Notes under the pieces: model-generated
Seen by the model: only the letters and a program-made list of their open reading frames with translations
Told to the model about the DNA's origin: nothing
The model's database searches: none
Assembly (NCBI GenBank): GCA_035302145.1
Contig: DATGSX010000021.1
Span: 1-36,670, forward strand
Source of the DNA: JAJYTI01 sp035302145
Lineage (GTDB): Bacteria; Bacteroidota; Bacteroidia; Flavobacteriales; Flavobacteriaceae
Direction of reading: 5' to 3'
DNA: 36,670 nt
In this document: piece after piece, positions 25,470-33,574 of the stretch
Layout: every line of letters starts with the position of its first letter
How positions within the stretch are numbered: the stretch's first letter is position 1
Program-made: the position numbers and the translations under genes

Positions 25470-26284
25470 TGAAGAGTAGAAAACATCTATTACATAGAAA
25501 TTGGATTTGCCCAAATATTTTTTGGGGATGTTTCCTAGTGTTTTTTATTTCTAGTACCATTAGTGTTTTGGCGCAAGAGGATAAGAAAGCAATTAAAAAA
25601 GCAGAGCATGCCCATGCTAAAGCACAGAAAGCCAATAAAAAAGGGGAGTTCTTTGAAGCAGAAGCTGAATTTAGAAAGGCTATTTCTGGCAACCCCGACC
25701 AGATGGACTCTAGATATAACCTAGGAAGCACCTATTATGATCAAGGACAGTATAAAGAGTCTTTGATGCGCTTTGAGGAAGCAGCAAAATTAGCAGAAAA
25801 TAAAGCTGCCAAGCATGCAGCCTATCATAACTTGGGGAACTCATTAATGAAAAACAAGGAGTATAGAAAAGCAGAACAGGCATTTAAAGAAGCTTTGCGA
25901 AATGATCCTACAGACGAAGAAACACGTTATAATTATGCCCTAGCCAAAGAATTGGCCAAAGATGAGCCAGAGTCGCCTAGCGATGACTCTGAAACACCAG
26001 AAGACACACCGGATCAAGATGAGGATAACGAAGAAAATCAAGATCCAGAGGAAGACGATGGAAACCAGCAAGAAGGCAAAGAGGATGAACAAGATGGCGA
26101 ACCAGAAAACGAAGATGCAGAGGGACAAAAAGATCAACAAGAAGTACCTCAAGATGGAAAGCTATCGCCAGAACAGATGGAAAACCTGCTAAATGCAATG
26201 GAAAATGCTGAAAAAGATTTGCAGAAAAAATTAGAAGAGCAGAAAGAGAAAGGCAAAGAACTTAATAAAGAAAAGTATTGGTAA
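25469..26284 (+). CDS. batC: BatC, TPR protein with acidic tail
   Basis: This 271-residue protein has an N-terminal hydrophobic segment that may be a signal peptide or anchor (about 17-35), TPR repeats (about 48-160, with SRYNLGSTYYDQGQYKESL and YHNLGNSLMKNKEYRKAE), a strongly acidic low-complexity stretch (about 165-228) and a final charged helix (about 232-268). This is the BatC architecture. The start codon overlaps the BatB stop by one base. The acidic stretch gives long spurious open frames on the other strand. Confidence 0.9.
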   Translation: MKSRKHLLHRNWICPNIFWGCFLVFFISSTISVLAQEDKKAIKKAEHAHAKAQKANKKGEFFEAEAEFRKAISGNPDQMDSRYNLGSTYYDQGQYKESLMRFEEAAKLAENKAAKHAAYHNLGNSLMKNKEYRKAEQAFKEALRNDPTDEETRYNYALAKELAKDEPESPSDDSETPEDTPDQDEDNEENQDPEEDDGNQQEGKEDEQDGEPENEDAEGQKDQQEVPQDGKLSPEQMENLLNAMENAEKDLQKKLEEQKEKGKELNKEKYW

Positions 26285-26288
26285 TTTT

Positions 26289-28055
26289 ATGACTATGAAA
26301 CGATTTTTACTTTTCCTATTCGTAGTATTTGCTGTTGCAGCAAACGCTCAAGTTACTTTCGAGACTAATGTAAGTAAAAACAAGCTAGGCATTAACGAGC
26401 GTCTACGCGTAGAGTTTAAACTAAATAAAGAAGGAGATAACTTTACACCACCTTCCTTCGAAGGCTTTCGAGTTGTAGGGGGGCCTAATCAGTTTGTTAG
26501 CAATAAGTATGTGAATGGGAAACGCACATTCTCTAGAAGCTTTTCCTATGTTTTATCACCATTAGAGAAAGGTAATCTAACCATAGGACAGGCTCAGATA
26601 GAAGTAGATGGTGAAACATATAAAACAACCCCTGTAAACATTGAAGTCACCGAAGCAGTAGAGCAACCTACGGACGCCGACAATGAAACAGTATTAATAG
26701 AGGATGGAGTGCATATTGTTGCCGAGGTTTCTAAAGCCAATCCATATCTTAATGAAGCCATTAGTGTTACGTACAAGCTTTATGTTTCGTATGATGTAGA
26801 TATCACACAACAGTTTCGTTACTTAGATAGACCTAGCTTTAGAGGTTTCTGGAATCAAGAGATAGAATCTGTAAGCAATCAAGTATACGAAGGAAAGTAT
26901 AAAGGCCGAGATTACCGTTATATTATTCTAGAAAGAGTTCTGCTTTACCCTCAAAATACAGGAGAGCTAATAATTGAACCTTTAACGCTAGACGTACCTA
27001 TTGACGTACCTTCTAACCGACGTGATTTCTTTGGAAGGAGACTTAAAAATACAATAAATAGGACGGTAGCATCTAACAAGTTAGCAATAAACGTAAAGGA
27101 GTTACCTGCCATTGGAAAACCTGTAGACTTCTCTGGAGCTGTAGGAGATTATCGAATGGAATTCTCGACAACAAAGGATTCTTTAGTAGCCGAAGAGTCA
27201 TTTAATGCTACACTTAAAATAAATGGTAGTGGAAACTTAAGGTTAATAAAATTGCCTGAATTAGAACTATCTAATTCTATGGAGGTTTACGACCCGGAAC
27301 GAAAAGAAAATATACAAACAACGGCTTCGGGAATGCGTGGATCTGTAGAGCAAACCTATACGATAATCCCACAAAGACCAGGAAAATACCCTATTGGGCC
27401 TGTAACTTTCAGCTATTTTGACCCAAATAGCGAAACCTATAAAACCTTGCGAAGTGAAGAATTCCAATTAAAAGTAGAACCTTCTGCAACTCTATCATCA
27501 ACGGTAAGTAGAGGTACAGATACACCTAGAAATATATTATCAGATGTAGAGCAGTTCAAATTTATATCATTAGACACGAAACTAAAAGATATAAAACCTA
27601 AACAGGTGTATTTACATAGAATCGGGTATTGGGTACTTCTATCTTTACCTATTTTGGCAATTCCTATATTGATTCTTATAGGTAGATGGAGAAACATTAG
27701 TCTAGCCGATACAGAGAGAAATAGATTGCGAGAAGCTGATAAACTAGCAAGACGCTATCTAAGTAAAGCCAAAAAGAAACAAACGGATAAGGAGGGGTTC
27801 TATGAAGCATTAGAACTAGCGTTACATAATTTCTTGAAGGCAAAACTTAACATCCATACTAACGATATTTCCAAAGAGCAGATAACTGCATTATTGGAAG
27901 AAAAAAATGTAACTGACGAAGCTACAACAGAGCTTATCGAATTACTCACTAGCTGCGAAATGGCACGCTACGCTCCTTCTTCGGTAGCCACTACAGAGGT
28001 GAATTATGATAAGGCTGTAGCAACTATAACAGAACTCAACAAACAAATTAAATAA
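26289..28055 (+). CDS. batD: BatD, large membrane protein of the Bat operon
   Basis: This 588-residue protein has a signal peptide (KRFLLFLFVVFAVAANAQ), a long beta-rich extracytoplasmic region (about 21-440) with the BatD pattern NKLGINERLRVEFKLN and GPNQFVSNKYVNGKRTFSR, one transmembrane helix (about 443-463) and a cytoplasmic helical tail (about 475-588). The ATG at 26289 is followed by a second one at 26295; either could be used, and the signal peptide fits both. It starts four bases after BatC and ends seven bases before BatE. Confidence 0.94.
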   Translation: MTMKRFLLFLFVVFAVAANAQVTFETNVSKNKLGINERLRVEFKLNKEGDNFTPPSFEGFRVVGGPNQFVSNKYVNGKRTFSRSFSYVLSPLEKGNLTIGQAQIEVDGETYKTTPVNIEVTEAVEQPTDADNETVLIEDGVHIVAEVSKANPYLNEAISVTYKLYVSYDVDITQQFRYLDRPSFRGFWNQEIESVSNQVYEGKYKGRDYRYIILERVLLYPQNTGELIIEPLTLDVPIDVPSNRRDFFGRRLKNTINRTVASNKLAINVKELPAIGKPVDFSGAVGDYRMEFSTTKDSLVAEESFNATLKINGSGNLRLIKLPELELSNSMEVYDPERKENIQTTASGMRGSVEQTYTIIPQRPGKYPIGPVTFSYFDPNSETYKTLRSEEFQLKVEPSATLSSTVSRGTDTPRNILSDVEQFKFISLDTKLKDIKPKQVYLHRIGYWVLLSLPILAIPILILIGRWRNISLADTERNRLREADKLARRYLSKAKKKQTDKEGFYEALELALHNFLKAKLNIHTNDISKEQITALLEEKNVTDEATTELIELLTSCEMARYAPSSVATTEVNYDKAVATITELNKQIK

Positions 28056-28062
28056 TATAGCT

Positions 28063-28818
28063 ATGCAACTTCGAAATTTCTTTTGGTTTGTCTTGTGGGT
28101 AAGCTTTACAACACTTTGCATAGCCCAACCAGAAAACAACTTCGATAAAGGAAATACAGCCTATCGAAATGGTGATTATAACGGTGCAGTAAAGATATAT
28201 GAGAGTTTATTAGAACAGGGTAAACACTCTGCAGACTTATATTATAATCTGGGGAATGCATATTATAAATTAGAAAAGCTTGGGCCTAGTGTGTATTATT
28301 ACGAGAAAGGATTGCAATTAGATCCAAAGAATAAAGACATACAGAACAATCTACAATATGCACAACAAGCTACAGTAGATGAGATTATACCATTACCACA
28401 AAATAGTATAAGTGAGTTTTTTAATGGAATAATACAGACTTTTACCACTAATACTTGGGCAGTTCTAGCAGTTGTAGCAAGTATTTTAATGACCTGCTTA
28501 TTTTTGATGTATTATTTTACTCAAAAGCCAACTTTAAAACGTGTCTGGTTTATAGGTAGCATATTCTTTTTACTAGGAGTGTTTTTCTCTCTTTTTATGT
28601 CTTACATGGAAATGAAACTAAACGAGACAAATTACGCTATTGTTTGGGAGGAGGAAGTAGAAGTACGTGATGGGCCTACAAGCAATAGTTCGCATATTTA
28701 TTATCTACACGAAGGTACAAAGGTTACCATAACCTACGAAGAGGATAATTGGGCTCGTATTGAATTAGCCGATGGAAATGAAGGATGGGTACAAATACAA
28801 GATATTAAAAAGCTATAG
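28063..28818 (+). CDS. batE: BatE, TPR and SH3-domain membrane protein
   Basis: This 251-residue protein has a signal peptide (about 1-22), two or three TPR units (about 27-100, with NFDKGNTAYRNGDYNGAVKI and YYNLGNAYYKLEKLG), two transmembrane helices (about 126-148 and 161-182), and a bacterial SH3 domain at the end (about 190-251, VEVRDGPTSNSSHIYYLHEG). This is the BatE layout and it closes the operon. The stop lies only 14 bases from the stop of the minus-strand CvpA gene, and no hairpin terminator is visible between them. Confidence 0.93.
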   Translation: MQLRNFFWFVLWVSFTTLCIAQPENNFDKGNTAYRNGDYNGAVKIYESLLEQGKHSADLYYNLGNAYYKLEKLGPSVYYYEKGLQLDPKNKDIQNNLQYAQQATVDEIIPLPQNSISEFFNGIIQTFTTNTWAVLAVVASILMTCLFLMYYFTQKPTLKRVWFIGSIFFLLGVFFSLFMSYMEMKLNETNYAIVWEEEVEVRDGPTSNSSHIYYLHEGTKVTITYEEDNWARIELADGNEGWVQIQDIKKL

Positions 28819-28832
28819 CTACTGTGCAAAAG

Positions 28833-29354
28833 TTAAAAAGAGTCTTCTAGGTCATTCTCATTTAAATCCTCAATTACATCCGATATCATTGGGATTAAAG
28901 TAGGGGCAATAGAAGCAATAGGATAGTATAAATAGGAGTTTTCGGAGGTATCTTCTTCTATCCAAGTTTTATTTTTATCTATTATATTTATCGCAAATAA
29001 CACAAAACTCAATAGCAATGCATATTTCAATATGCTGAATGTACCACCCAACAAACGATTTAACACCCCCAGTGCAAGGAAGTCAACAAATCGTGTTAAT
29101 AATTTAGATAAGAACCATAAAGCAATACTCACTGCTAAAAAACAAAGAATAAATGCAGCTATTTGATAGGTTATATCCTCTTGTTCTCCTAACCAGTGCA
29201 TATAAGGTTTTAAGTCTGCAGCATAATAAATTGCAATATACCCAGCTATAAAAAATCGTAAAAAAGAAAGAAGATTCGCTATGAATCCTTTGCGAAACCC
29301 CAGAATAAAAGCGATGATAAGTATACCACCTAATATAACGTCAAGCGTATTCAT
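28833..29354 (-). CDS. CvpA family membrane protein
   Basis: This 173-residue protein has four hydrophobic helices and the CvpA pattern MNTLDVILGGILIIAFILGFRKGFI near the start, followed by a long helical region and an acidic C-terminus. CvpA was named for a role in colicin V production; the family is widespread and its general function is not settled. It is a single gene, convergent with batE and divergent from the next small gene. Confidence 0.88.
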   Translation of the reverse strand: MNTLDVILGGILIIAFILGFRKGFIANLLSFLRFFIAGYIAIYYAADLKPYMHWLGEQEDITYQIAAFILCFLAVSIALWFLSKLLTRFVDFLALGVLNRLLGGTFSILKYALLLSFVLFAINIIDKNKTWIEEDTSENSYLYYPIASIAPTLIPMISDVIEDLNENDLEDSF

Positions 29355-29399
29355 AGCTAGATTTTGTGTAAATATACTAAAAGTATAAACCTATAAATG

Positions 29400-29407
29400 T
29401 ATCTTTG
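29400..29407 (+). promoter_or_regulatory. Bacteroidota -7 promoter box for the 118-residue protein gene
   Basis: TATCTTTG is a full match to TAnnTTTG, followed by C as at lepA. It lies 11 bases before the ATG at 29419, leaving a leader of only a few bases. Confidence 0.55.
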
Positions 29408-29418
29408 CAAAACGAATT

Positions 29419-29775
29419 ATGGCAAGAAACATAGAATTAAAACGACAATGGGAGCTATTGGTTAGCAAGTTAAGCGACCAATTCGCAGATGGCGAAGCGC
29501 TCGATTTAGATGGAATTATATATTTGGTAGGACTTCAAGAGCTTGGACAACTACATAGAAGATTTAGAAAAGACGATAAAATAAACTTAATGCATATAGC
29601 AATTTGCAGGTTGCTAGAGCCTTATGGGTATTATTCTTTTGACTTCTTTGATGAGGATGGATGGCCACACTATAAGTTAGAACAAAACTTACCACCCCTA
29701 AAAGCAGGGGAACAATCACTGCTAATGAAAGAGGCAATCGTTCATTATTTTGTAGAAAACAAATACATTGAATAA
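29419..29775 (+). CDS. Uncharacterised 118-residue protein
   Basis: This is a soluble, mostly helical protein without signal peptide or membrane segment, beginning MARNIELKRQWELLVSKLSD and rich in charged and aromatic residues (YGYYSFDFFDEDGWPHY). I recognise no domain. A good promoter box, clean start and coding-type composition make it a real gene. It precedes pheS by 89 bases, but a separate promoter box in front of pheS suggests independent transcription. Confidence 0.78.
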   Translation: MARNIELKRQWELLVSKLSDQFADGEALDLDGIIYLVGLQELGQLHRRFRKDDKINLMHIAICRLLEPYGYYSFDFFDEDGWPHYKLEQNLPPLKAGEQSLLMKEAIVHYFVENKYIE

Positions 29776-29837
29776 ATGAAACTGTTCCTTGATTATGGAC
29801 AGATTCTTAAATAAGACATTATACAGCATTTAATATG

Positions 29838-29845
29838 TATTTTTG
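29838..29845 (+). promoter_or_regulatory. Bacteroidota -7 promoter box for pheS
   Basis: TATTTTTG is a full match to TAnnTTTG, ending 19 bases before the pheS ATG at 29865. Confidence 0.5.
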
Positions 29846-29864
29846 TCGATGGTAAATAACAATT

Positions 29865-30884
29865 ATGATTCAGGAAATACAACAACACTTAAAGGAAGTA
29901 GAAGCATTTGCACCAACCTCTATAGAGGAAGTAGAAGCTTTTCGCATTAAATATTTGTCCAAAAAAGGAATTCTTAATGGATTTTTTAAAGCCTTTAAAG
30001 AAGTTCCTGGTGATCAAAAAAGAGAATACGGACAAGCAGTAAACACTCTTAAAACCAAACTTGAGGAAACGGTTAAGCACTGGAAAGAAACCTTAGAGTC
30101 GCAAGAAGAAGAGGCAGGGATTTTTGGTGATCTTACAAGACCAGGGAACCCTATTACTATAGGTTCTCGTCATCCTATCTCTATTGTACGGAACAGAATT
30201 GTAGATATTTTTTCTACTATAGGTTTTACTATTTCCGAAGGGCCAGAGGTAGAAGACGATTGGCACAACTTCTCGGCATTGAACTTACCAGAACACCATC
30301 CTGCGCGTGATATGCAAGATACATTCTTTGTACAAACCGATCCTTCTATCTTATTACGTACACATACCTCTTCGGTACAAGTGCGTCATATGGAAGAAAA
30401 CAAACCACCTATACGCACTATCTCACCAGGACGTGTATATAGAAATGAAGATATATCTGCAAGGTCGCATTGTTTTTTCCACCAAGTAGAGGGATTATAT
30501 ATCGATAAGAATGTAAGCTTTGCCGATTTAAAGCAAACTTTACAATACTTTACAGAGCAGATGTTTGGCAAGTCGGAAATCCGATTACGCCCATCTTACT
30601 TTCCTTTTACCGAGCCTAGCGCAGAGGTAGATGTATATTGGGGATTGGAAACAGAAACCGATTACCGTATGACTAAAGGTACTGGCTGGTTAGAGATTAT
30701 GGGTTGCGGCATGGTAGATCCGAATGTTTTGGAAAACTGTGGTATAGACCCAGAAGTATATTCTGGATTTGCATTTGGAATGGGAATCGATAGAATTGCT
30801 TTATTGAACTATCAGATTCCTGATATCCGTATGTTAAGTGAAAATGATATGCGTTTTTTAAGTCAGTTTAAAAGTATACTATAA
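29865..30884 (+). CDS. pheS: Phenylalanine--tRNA ligase alpha subunit
   Basis: This 339-residue class II aminoacyl-tRNA synthetase subunit has the N-terminal coiled-coil arm that binds tRNA (about 1-90) and the catalytic core with GPEVEDDWHNFSALNLPEHH, the motif 2 region RTHTSSVQVRHME with PGRVYRNEDISARSH, and motif 3 with FAFGMGIDRIALLNY. It charges tRNA-Phe together with the PheT beta subunit, whose gene is not in this window. A small unknown gene starts one base after its stop. Confidence 0.97.
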   Translation: MIQEIQQHLKEVEAFAPTSIEEVEAFRIKYLSKKGILNGFFKAFKEVPGDQKREYGQAVNTLKTKLEETVKHWKETLESQEEEAGIFGDLTRPGNPITIGSRHPISIVRNRIVDIFSTIGFTISEGPEVEDDWHNFSALNLPEHHPARDMQDTFFVQTDPSILLRTHTSSVQVRHMEENKPPIRTISPGRVYRNEDISARSHCFFHQVEGLYIDKNVSFADLKQTLQYFTEQMFGKSEIRLRPSYFPFTEPSAEVDVYWGLETETDYRMTKGTGWLEIMGCGMVDPNVLENCGIDPEVYSGFAFGMGIDRIALLNYQIPDIRMLSENDMRFLSQFKSIL

Positions 30885-30885
30885 C

Positions 30886-31281
30886 ATGCGTGAAGATATT
30901 ATAGTACCGGAATCTACCGATGTTTATGTAATCGCGGTAAACGAATGGAACGAAGAAAAAGCTTTTCAGCAATGGAATATTTATTTGGTGAATCTAAAAA
31001 AAGAACCAATAGAAATGGCTTTAATCCTAGCTAGAGGTCATTCCGACACGCATAAAAGTTCAACTATGCGACACGGGATAGGCAATGTTCCTGCAGGCGA
31101 GAAAAGAAAAATAGAGATGGTAGACGAACAAGTATTTGTTTTAACCAATGAATATCTTGTTACTTATTTTCATGATGGTAAAATGATTGAGAAGACGTTT
31201 ATTTTCCCGCCAAATAGCATTACAGAAGATAACCAAGTAAGACTAAAAAAGTCAAGGTTTAGAGGCGTTATTGCTGAGTAA
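30886..31281 (+). CDS. Uncharacterised 131-residue protein following pheS
   Basis: This is a soluble beta-rich protein without signal peptide, starting MREDIIVPESTDVYVIAVNEW and ending LKKSRFRGVIAE. It has no similarity to any synthetase domain that I can see, despite being placed directly after pheS with only one base between stop and start. Co-transcription with pheS is nearly certain. The function is unknown. A very strong terminator begins 12 bases after its stop. Confidence 0.8.
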   Translation: MREDIIVPESTDVYVIAVNEWNEEKAFQQWNIYLVNLKKEPIEMALILARGHSDTHKSSTMRHGIGNVPAGEKRKIEMVDEQVFVLTNEYLVTYFHDGKMIEKTFIFPPNSITEDNQVRLKKSRFRGVIAE

Positions 31282-31292
31282 ATAGGATTTTA

Positions 31293-31344
31293 CACTACAG
31301 AAAAAGCCTTCTATTTGATTATATAGAAGGCTTTTTCTGTAGTG
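31293..31344. terminator. Strong bidirectional terminator, 22-bp perfect stem
   Basis: Bases 31293-31314 pair perfectly with 31323-31344 around an eight-base loop. The stem contains GAAAAAGCCTTC, so each strand shows a GC-containing hairpin ending in a T run. It lies between the pheS unit and the convergent gpsA gene (stop at 31346) and should terminate both. Confidence 0.93.
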
Positions 31345-31345
31345 A

Positions 31346-32350
31346 CTAGTCTAGTTTATCTGTTAATTTTCTAAACACTTTTTTAGGATCTTTATTCTTA
31401 TACAGAATTTTATATACCGCTTTTATTATAGGTATTCTAGCTTTATTTTTACGCTGTTTATTTAATATATAGGCACTATTGGCTGCGAAATAACCTTCTG
31501 CTATCATACTCATTTCCATCTTTGCACTTCGCACCGTATAACCTTTCCCTATCATATTACCGAACATTCTGTTCCTACTAAATATAGAATAACCAGTAAC
31601 CAACAAATCGCCTAAATAGGCAGACCCATTAATATTACGCTTTGTCTTATGCACCCGTTTCACATAACGATCCATCTCTCGAATAGCATTACTCATCAAT
31701 ACACTTTGGAAATTATCGCCGTAACCTAAACCATGAGCTATACCCGCTGCAATAGCATAGATATTTTTAAGCATCGCTGCATACTCTAAACCTAACACAT
31801 CATCGCTTACCTTGCATTTTATATAATGGCTGCGCAGGCAACTCGCTAACACCTGAGAAATCTCTTCATCGGCCGATGCTAAGGTTAAGTAAGAAAGTCG
31901 CTCTAAGGCCACTTCTTCTGCGTGACATGGACCGGTAATGACCCCAATCTTGGCAAAAGGAACTTTATAATGGGTATTAAAGTGTTCTCCAACAATCAAA
32001 TTGGTTTCCGGTACAATACCTTTTATAGCAGAAAAGACTACTTTATCCTCTAAACACTCAGGTTCTATCTTGTTTAACTCGGTTTGTAGGAAAGCAGAGG
32101 GAATTACAAAAATCAAATAATCTGCATAATCCACCATAGCTTTCATATCGGATCCAAGATGGAGTTGGTCAATATCGAATTCTACAGAACTTAAATAATT
32201 CGGATTGTGCTCGTATTCTAATAAATGTGCAATTGTATTTTCATTATGCATATACCAACCTACTTCTTCTAAGTTCTCGCAAAGCATTTTCACGATTGCC
32301 GTAGCCCAGCTACCTCCTCCAAACACTGCTATTTTTGGATATTCTGCCAT
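31346..32350 (-). CDS. gpsA: NAD(P)H-dependent glycerol-3-phosphate dehydrogenase
   Basis: This 334-residue enzyme reduces dihydroxyacetone phosphate to sn-glycerol-3-phosphate for phospholipid synthesis. It shows the Rossmann nucleotide-binding GGGSWATA (11-18), IKGIVPET, the GPCHAEE segment, the catalytic-region stretch KNIYAIAAGIAHGLGYGDN and the GDLLVTG motif. The length is typical. It converges with the pheS unit across a shared terminator and has a TAnnTTTG box upstream. Confidence 0.95.
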   Translation of the reverse strand: MAEYPKIAVFGGGSWATAIVKMLCENLEEVGWYMHNENTIAHLLEYEHNPNYLSSVEFDIDQLHLGSDMKAMVDYADYLIFVIPSAFLQTELNKIEPECLEDKVVFSAIKGIVPETNLIVGEHFNTHYKVPFAKIGVITGPCHAEEVALERLSYLTLASADEEISQVLASCLRSHYIKCKVSDDVLGLEYAAMLKNIYAIAAGIAHGLGYGDNFQSVLMSNAIREMDRYVKRVHKTKRNINGSAYLGDLLVTGYSIFSRNRMFGNMIGKGYTVRSAKMEMSMIAEGYFAANSAYILNKQRKNKARIPIIKAVYKILYKNKDPKKVFRKLTDKLD

Positions 32351-32372
32351 ATAATCAGTTTAAAATAAAAAA

Positions 32373-32380
32373 CAAAAGTA
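32373..32380 (-). promoter_or_regulatory. Bacteroidota -7 promoter box for gpsA
   Basis: The minus strand reads TACTTTTG, a full match to TAnnTTTG, 22 bases before the ATG at 32350. Confidence 0.5.
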
Positions 32381-32460
32381 AGCATTTAATGTAAAGTATC
32401 GAGTGCACATAGTCAAGAGCATTCGAAAGATTATAGATTTTATAAAGATTATTTAATAAA

Positions 32461-32487
32461 TAATGGTGCCCAAAATGGACACCATTA
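32461..32487 (-). terminator. Hairpin terminator of the acidic lipoprotein gene
   Basis: TAATGGTG (32461-32468) pairs with CACCATTA (32480-32487), with two further inner pairs after one mismatch. On the minus strand the stem is followed by a T-rich stretch, which fits termination of the gene ending at 32546. Confidence 0.65.
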
Positions 32488-32545
32488 CCTGTTAAAATAG
32501 CTTGAGTTAACTAGCTACTTCATGGAGAGATGTTACTTAGTTCAC

Positions 32546-33274
32546 TTAATCAAACAAATCCTCTATCAAATCTATTTGATCTTTAATAGCTTCCTTAATA
32601 GCCTCGGCCAAATCATTATTACCATCTTCATCTTCTGGACTAATCGTAATACTACCATCGCCATCATTATCGGTTGCTAAAGTAAGGTCTACCATAGCTA
32701 ATACTGCATTAAGATCGAAATTAATTACAATATCAATTTCGTTATTGTCTATTACCAAGTTTTGACCACTATCTTCAAAATCCACTTCAATTTCCTCATC
32801 AAAATCATGCCAAAAAACAAAGGGTACACCATCGATTTCTCCTTTTAACAGCATGCTTTTTCCATACAAGTCAGAATTTGGATTTTCACTTTTATCAAAT
32901 TCAAACTCTATCTCTTCAAAAACACCATTTGGAACTTCTACATCCACTAAATGAAAGCTTTCGCTTGACAATAAGTCAAACTCAAAAGGACCTTTTAATT
33001 CGATATCGTCATCACTTCCATAGAAATTGTCAGTATTATCGTTATCTGCAAATTCCAATTCAATTTCTTCGATGTTTACTAAAAAGCTCGAGAGAATTAT
33101 ATTCTCATTAATACTGTGTGTTGTTCTGTTGCTTGAATTACCATAAATTGCACTAGCTGAAATTTTTAAAGAACCATGGTCTTCGGCAATTGTGCTAGCA
33201 TCATCGTCTGAAGAACAAGCAGTAAACACAAAAGCTAAGGACAGTGCTACTACGCCTAATTTTAATTTTCTCAT
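32546..33274 (-). CDS. Acidic lipoprotein, tentatively DUF4382-like
   Basis: This 242-residue protein has a lipoprotein signal with lipobox FTAC (Cys20) followed by SSDDD, the acidic run typical of surface or outer-membrane lipoproteins of flavobacteria. The body contains repeated acidic beta-type segments (VNIEEIELEF, LKGPFEFDLLSSESFHLVDV, VPNGVFEEIEFEFDK) reminiscent of DUF4382, and an EF-hand-like DNDGDGSI near residue 205. Calcium binding is possible. It is very acidic overall. The family assignment is tentative; the lipoprotein nature is clear. Confidence 0.75.
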   Translation of the reverse strand: MRKLKLGVVALSLAFVFTACSSDDDASTIAEDHGSLKISASAIYGNSSNRTTHSINENIILSSFLVNIEEIELEFADNDNTDNFYGSDDDIELKGPFEFDLLSSESFHLVDVEVPNGVFEEIEFEFDKSENPNSDLYGKSMLLKGEIDGVPFVFWHDFDEEIEVDFEDSGQNLVIDNNEIDIVINFDLNAVLAMVDLTLATDNDGDGSITISPEDEDGNNDLAEAIKEAIKDQIDLIEDLFD

Positions 33275-33574
33275 TTTGTTTGTTTGTTGAAGTTAGGTTG
33301 TAATAACGCACAATAAAGTTTTTAGTATGGCAATAGTCAAAAAAACATATGTTACTTCTATAAAACCTAAAAGTTTATGATTTGATTTAAATATTATTTT
33401 ATTTTTATTATGATAAATATAGGTATACCTACAACTACCTCTAGATGACAACTTCCTTGCATTAAAAAAACACCTATTACAAAATAAAATCGCGTTTCTT
33501 ATTATTAAACAAGAAACGCGAATACAATTAATAGCGAAGACTTAAGTAGCGTAGGCTACCATTATAATCAAATA
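33275..33574. other. Intergenic region with upstream signals of the lipoprotein gene and pepP-side terminator
   Basis: About 215 AT-rich bases in front of the acidic lipoprotein gene hold no clear promoter box or gene. The right part contains the hairpin at 33490-33521. Confidence 0.5.
33490..33521 (-). terminator. Terminator of the aminopeptidase P gene
   Basis: TCGCGTTTCTT (33490-33500) pairs perfectly with AAGAAACGCGA (33511-33521) around a 10-base loop. On the minus strand it is followed by TTTTATTTT. It lies 53 bases beyond the stop at 33575. Confidence 0.8.

Noticed and set aside
25940..26198. Several open frames opposite or beside the end of batC
   Set aside because: They arise from the acidic low-complexity repeat of BatC, whose codons leave other frames free of stops.
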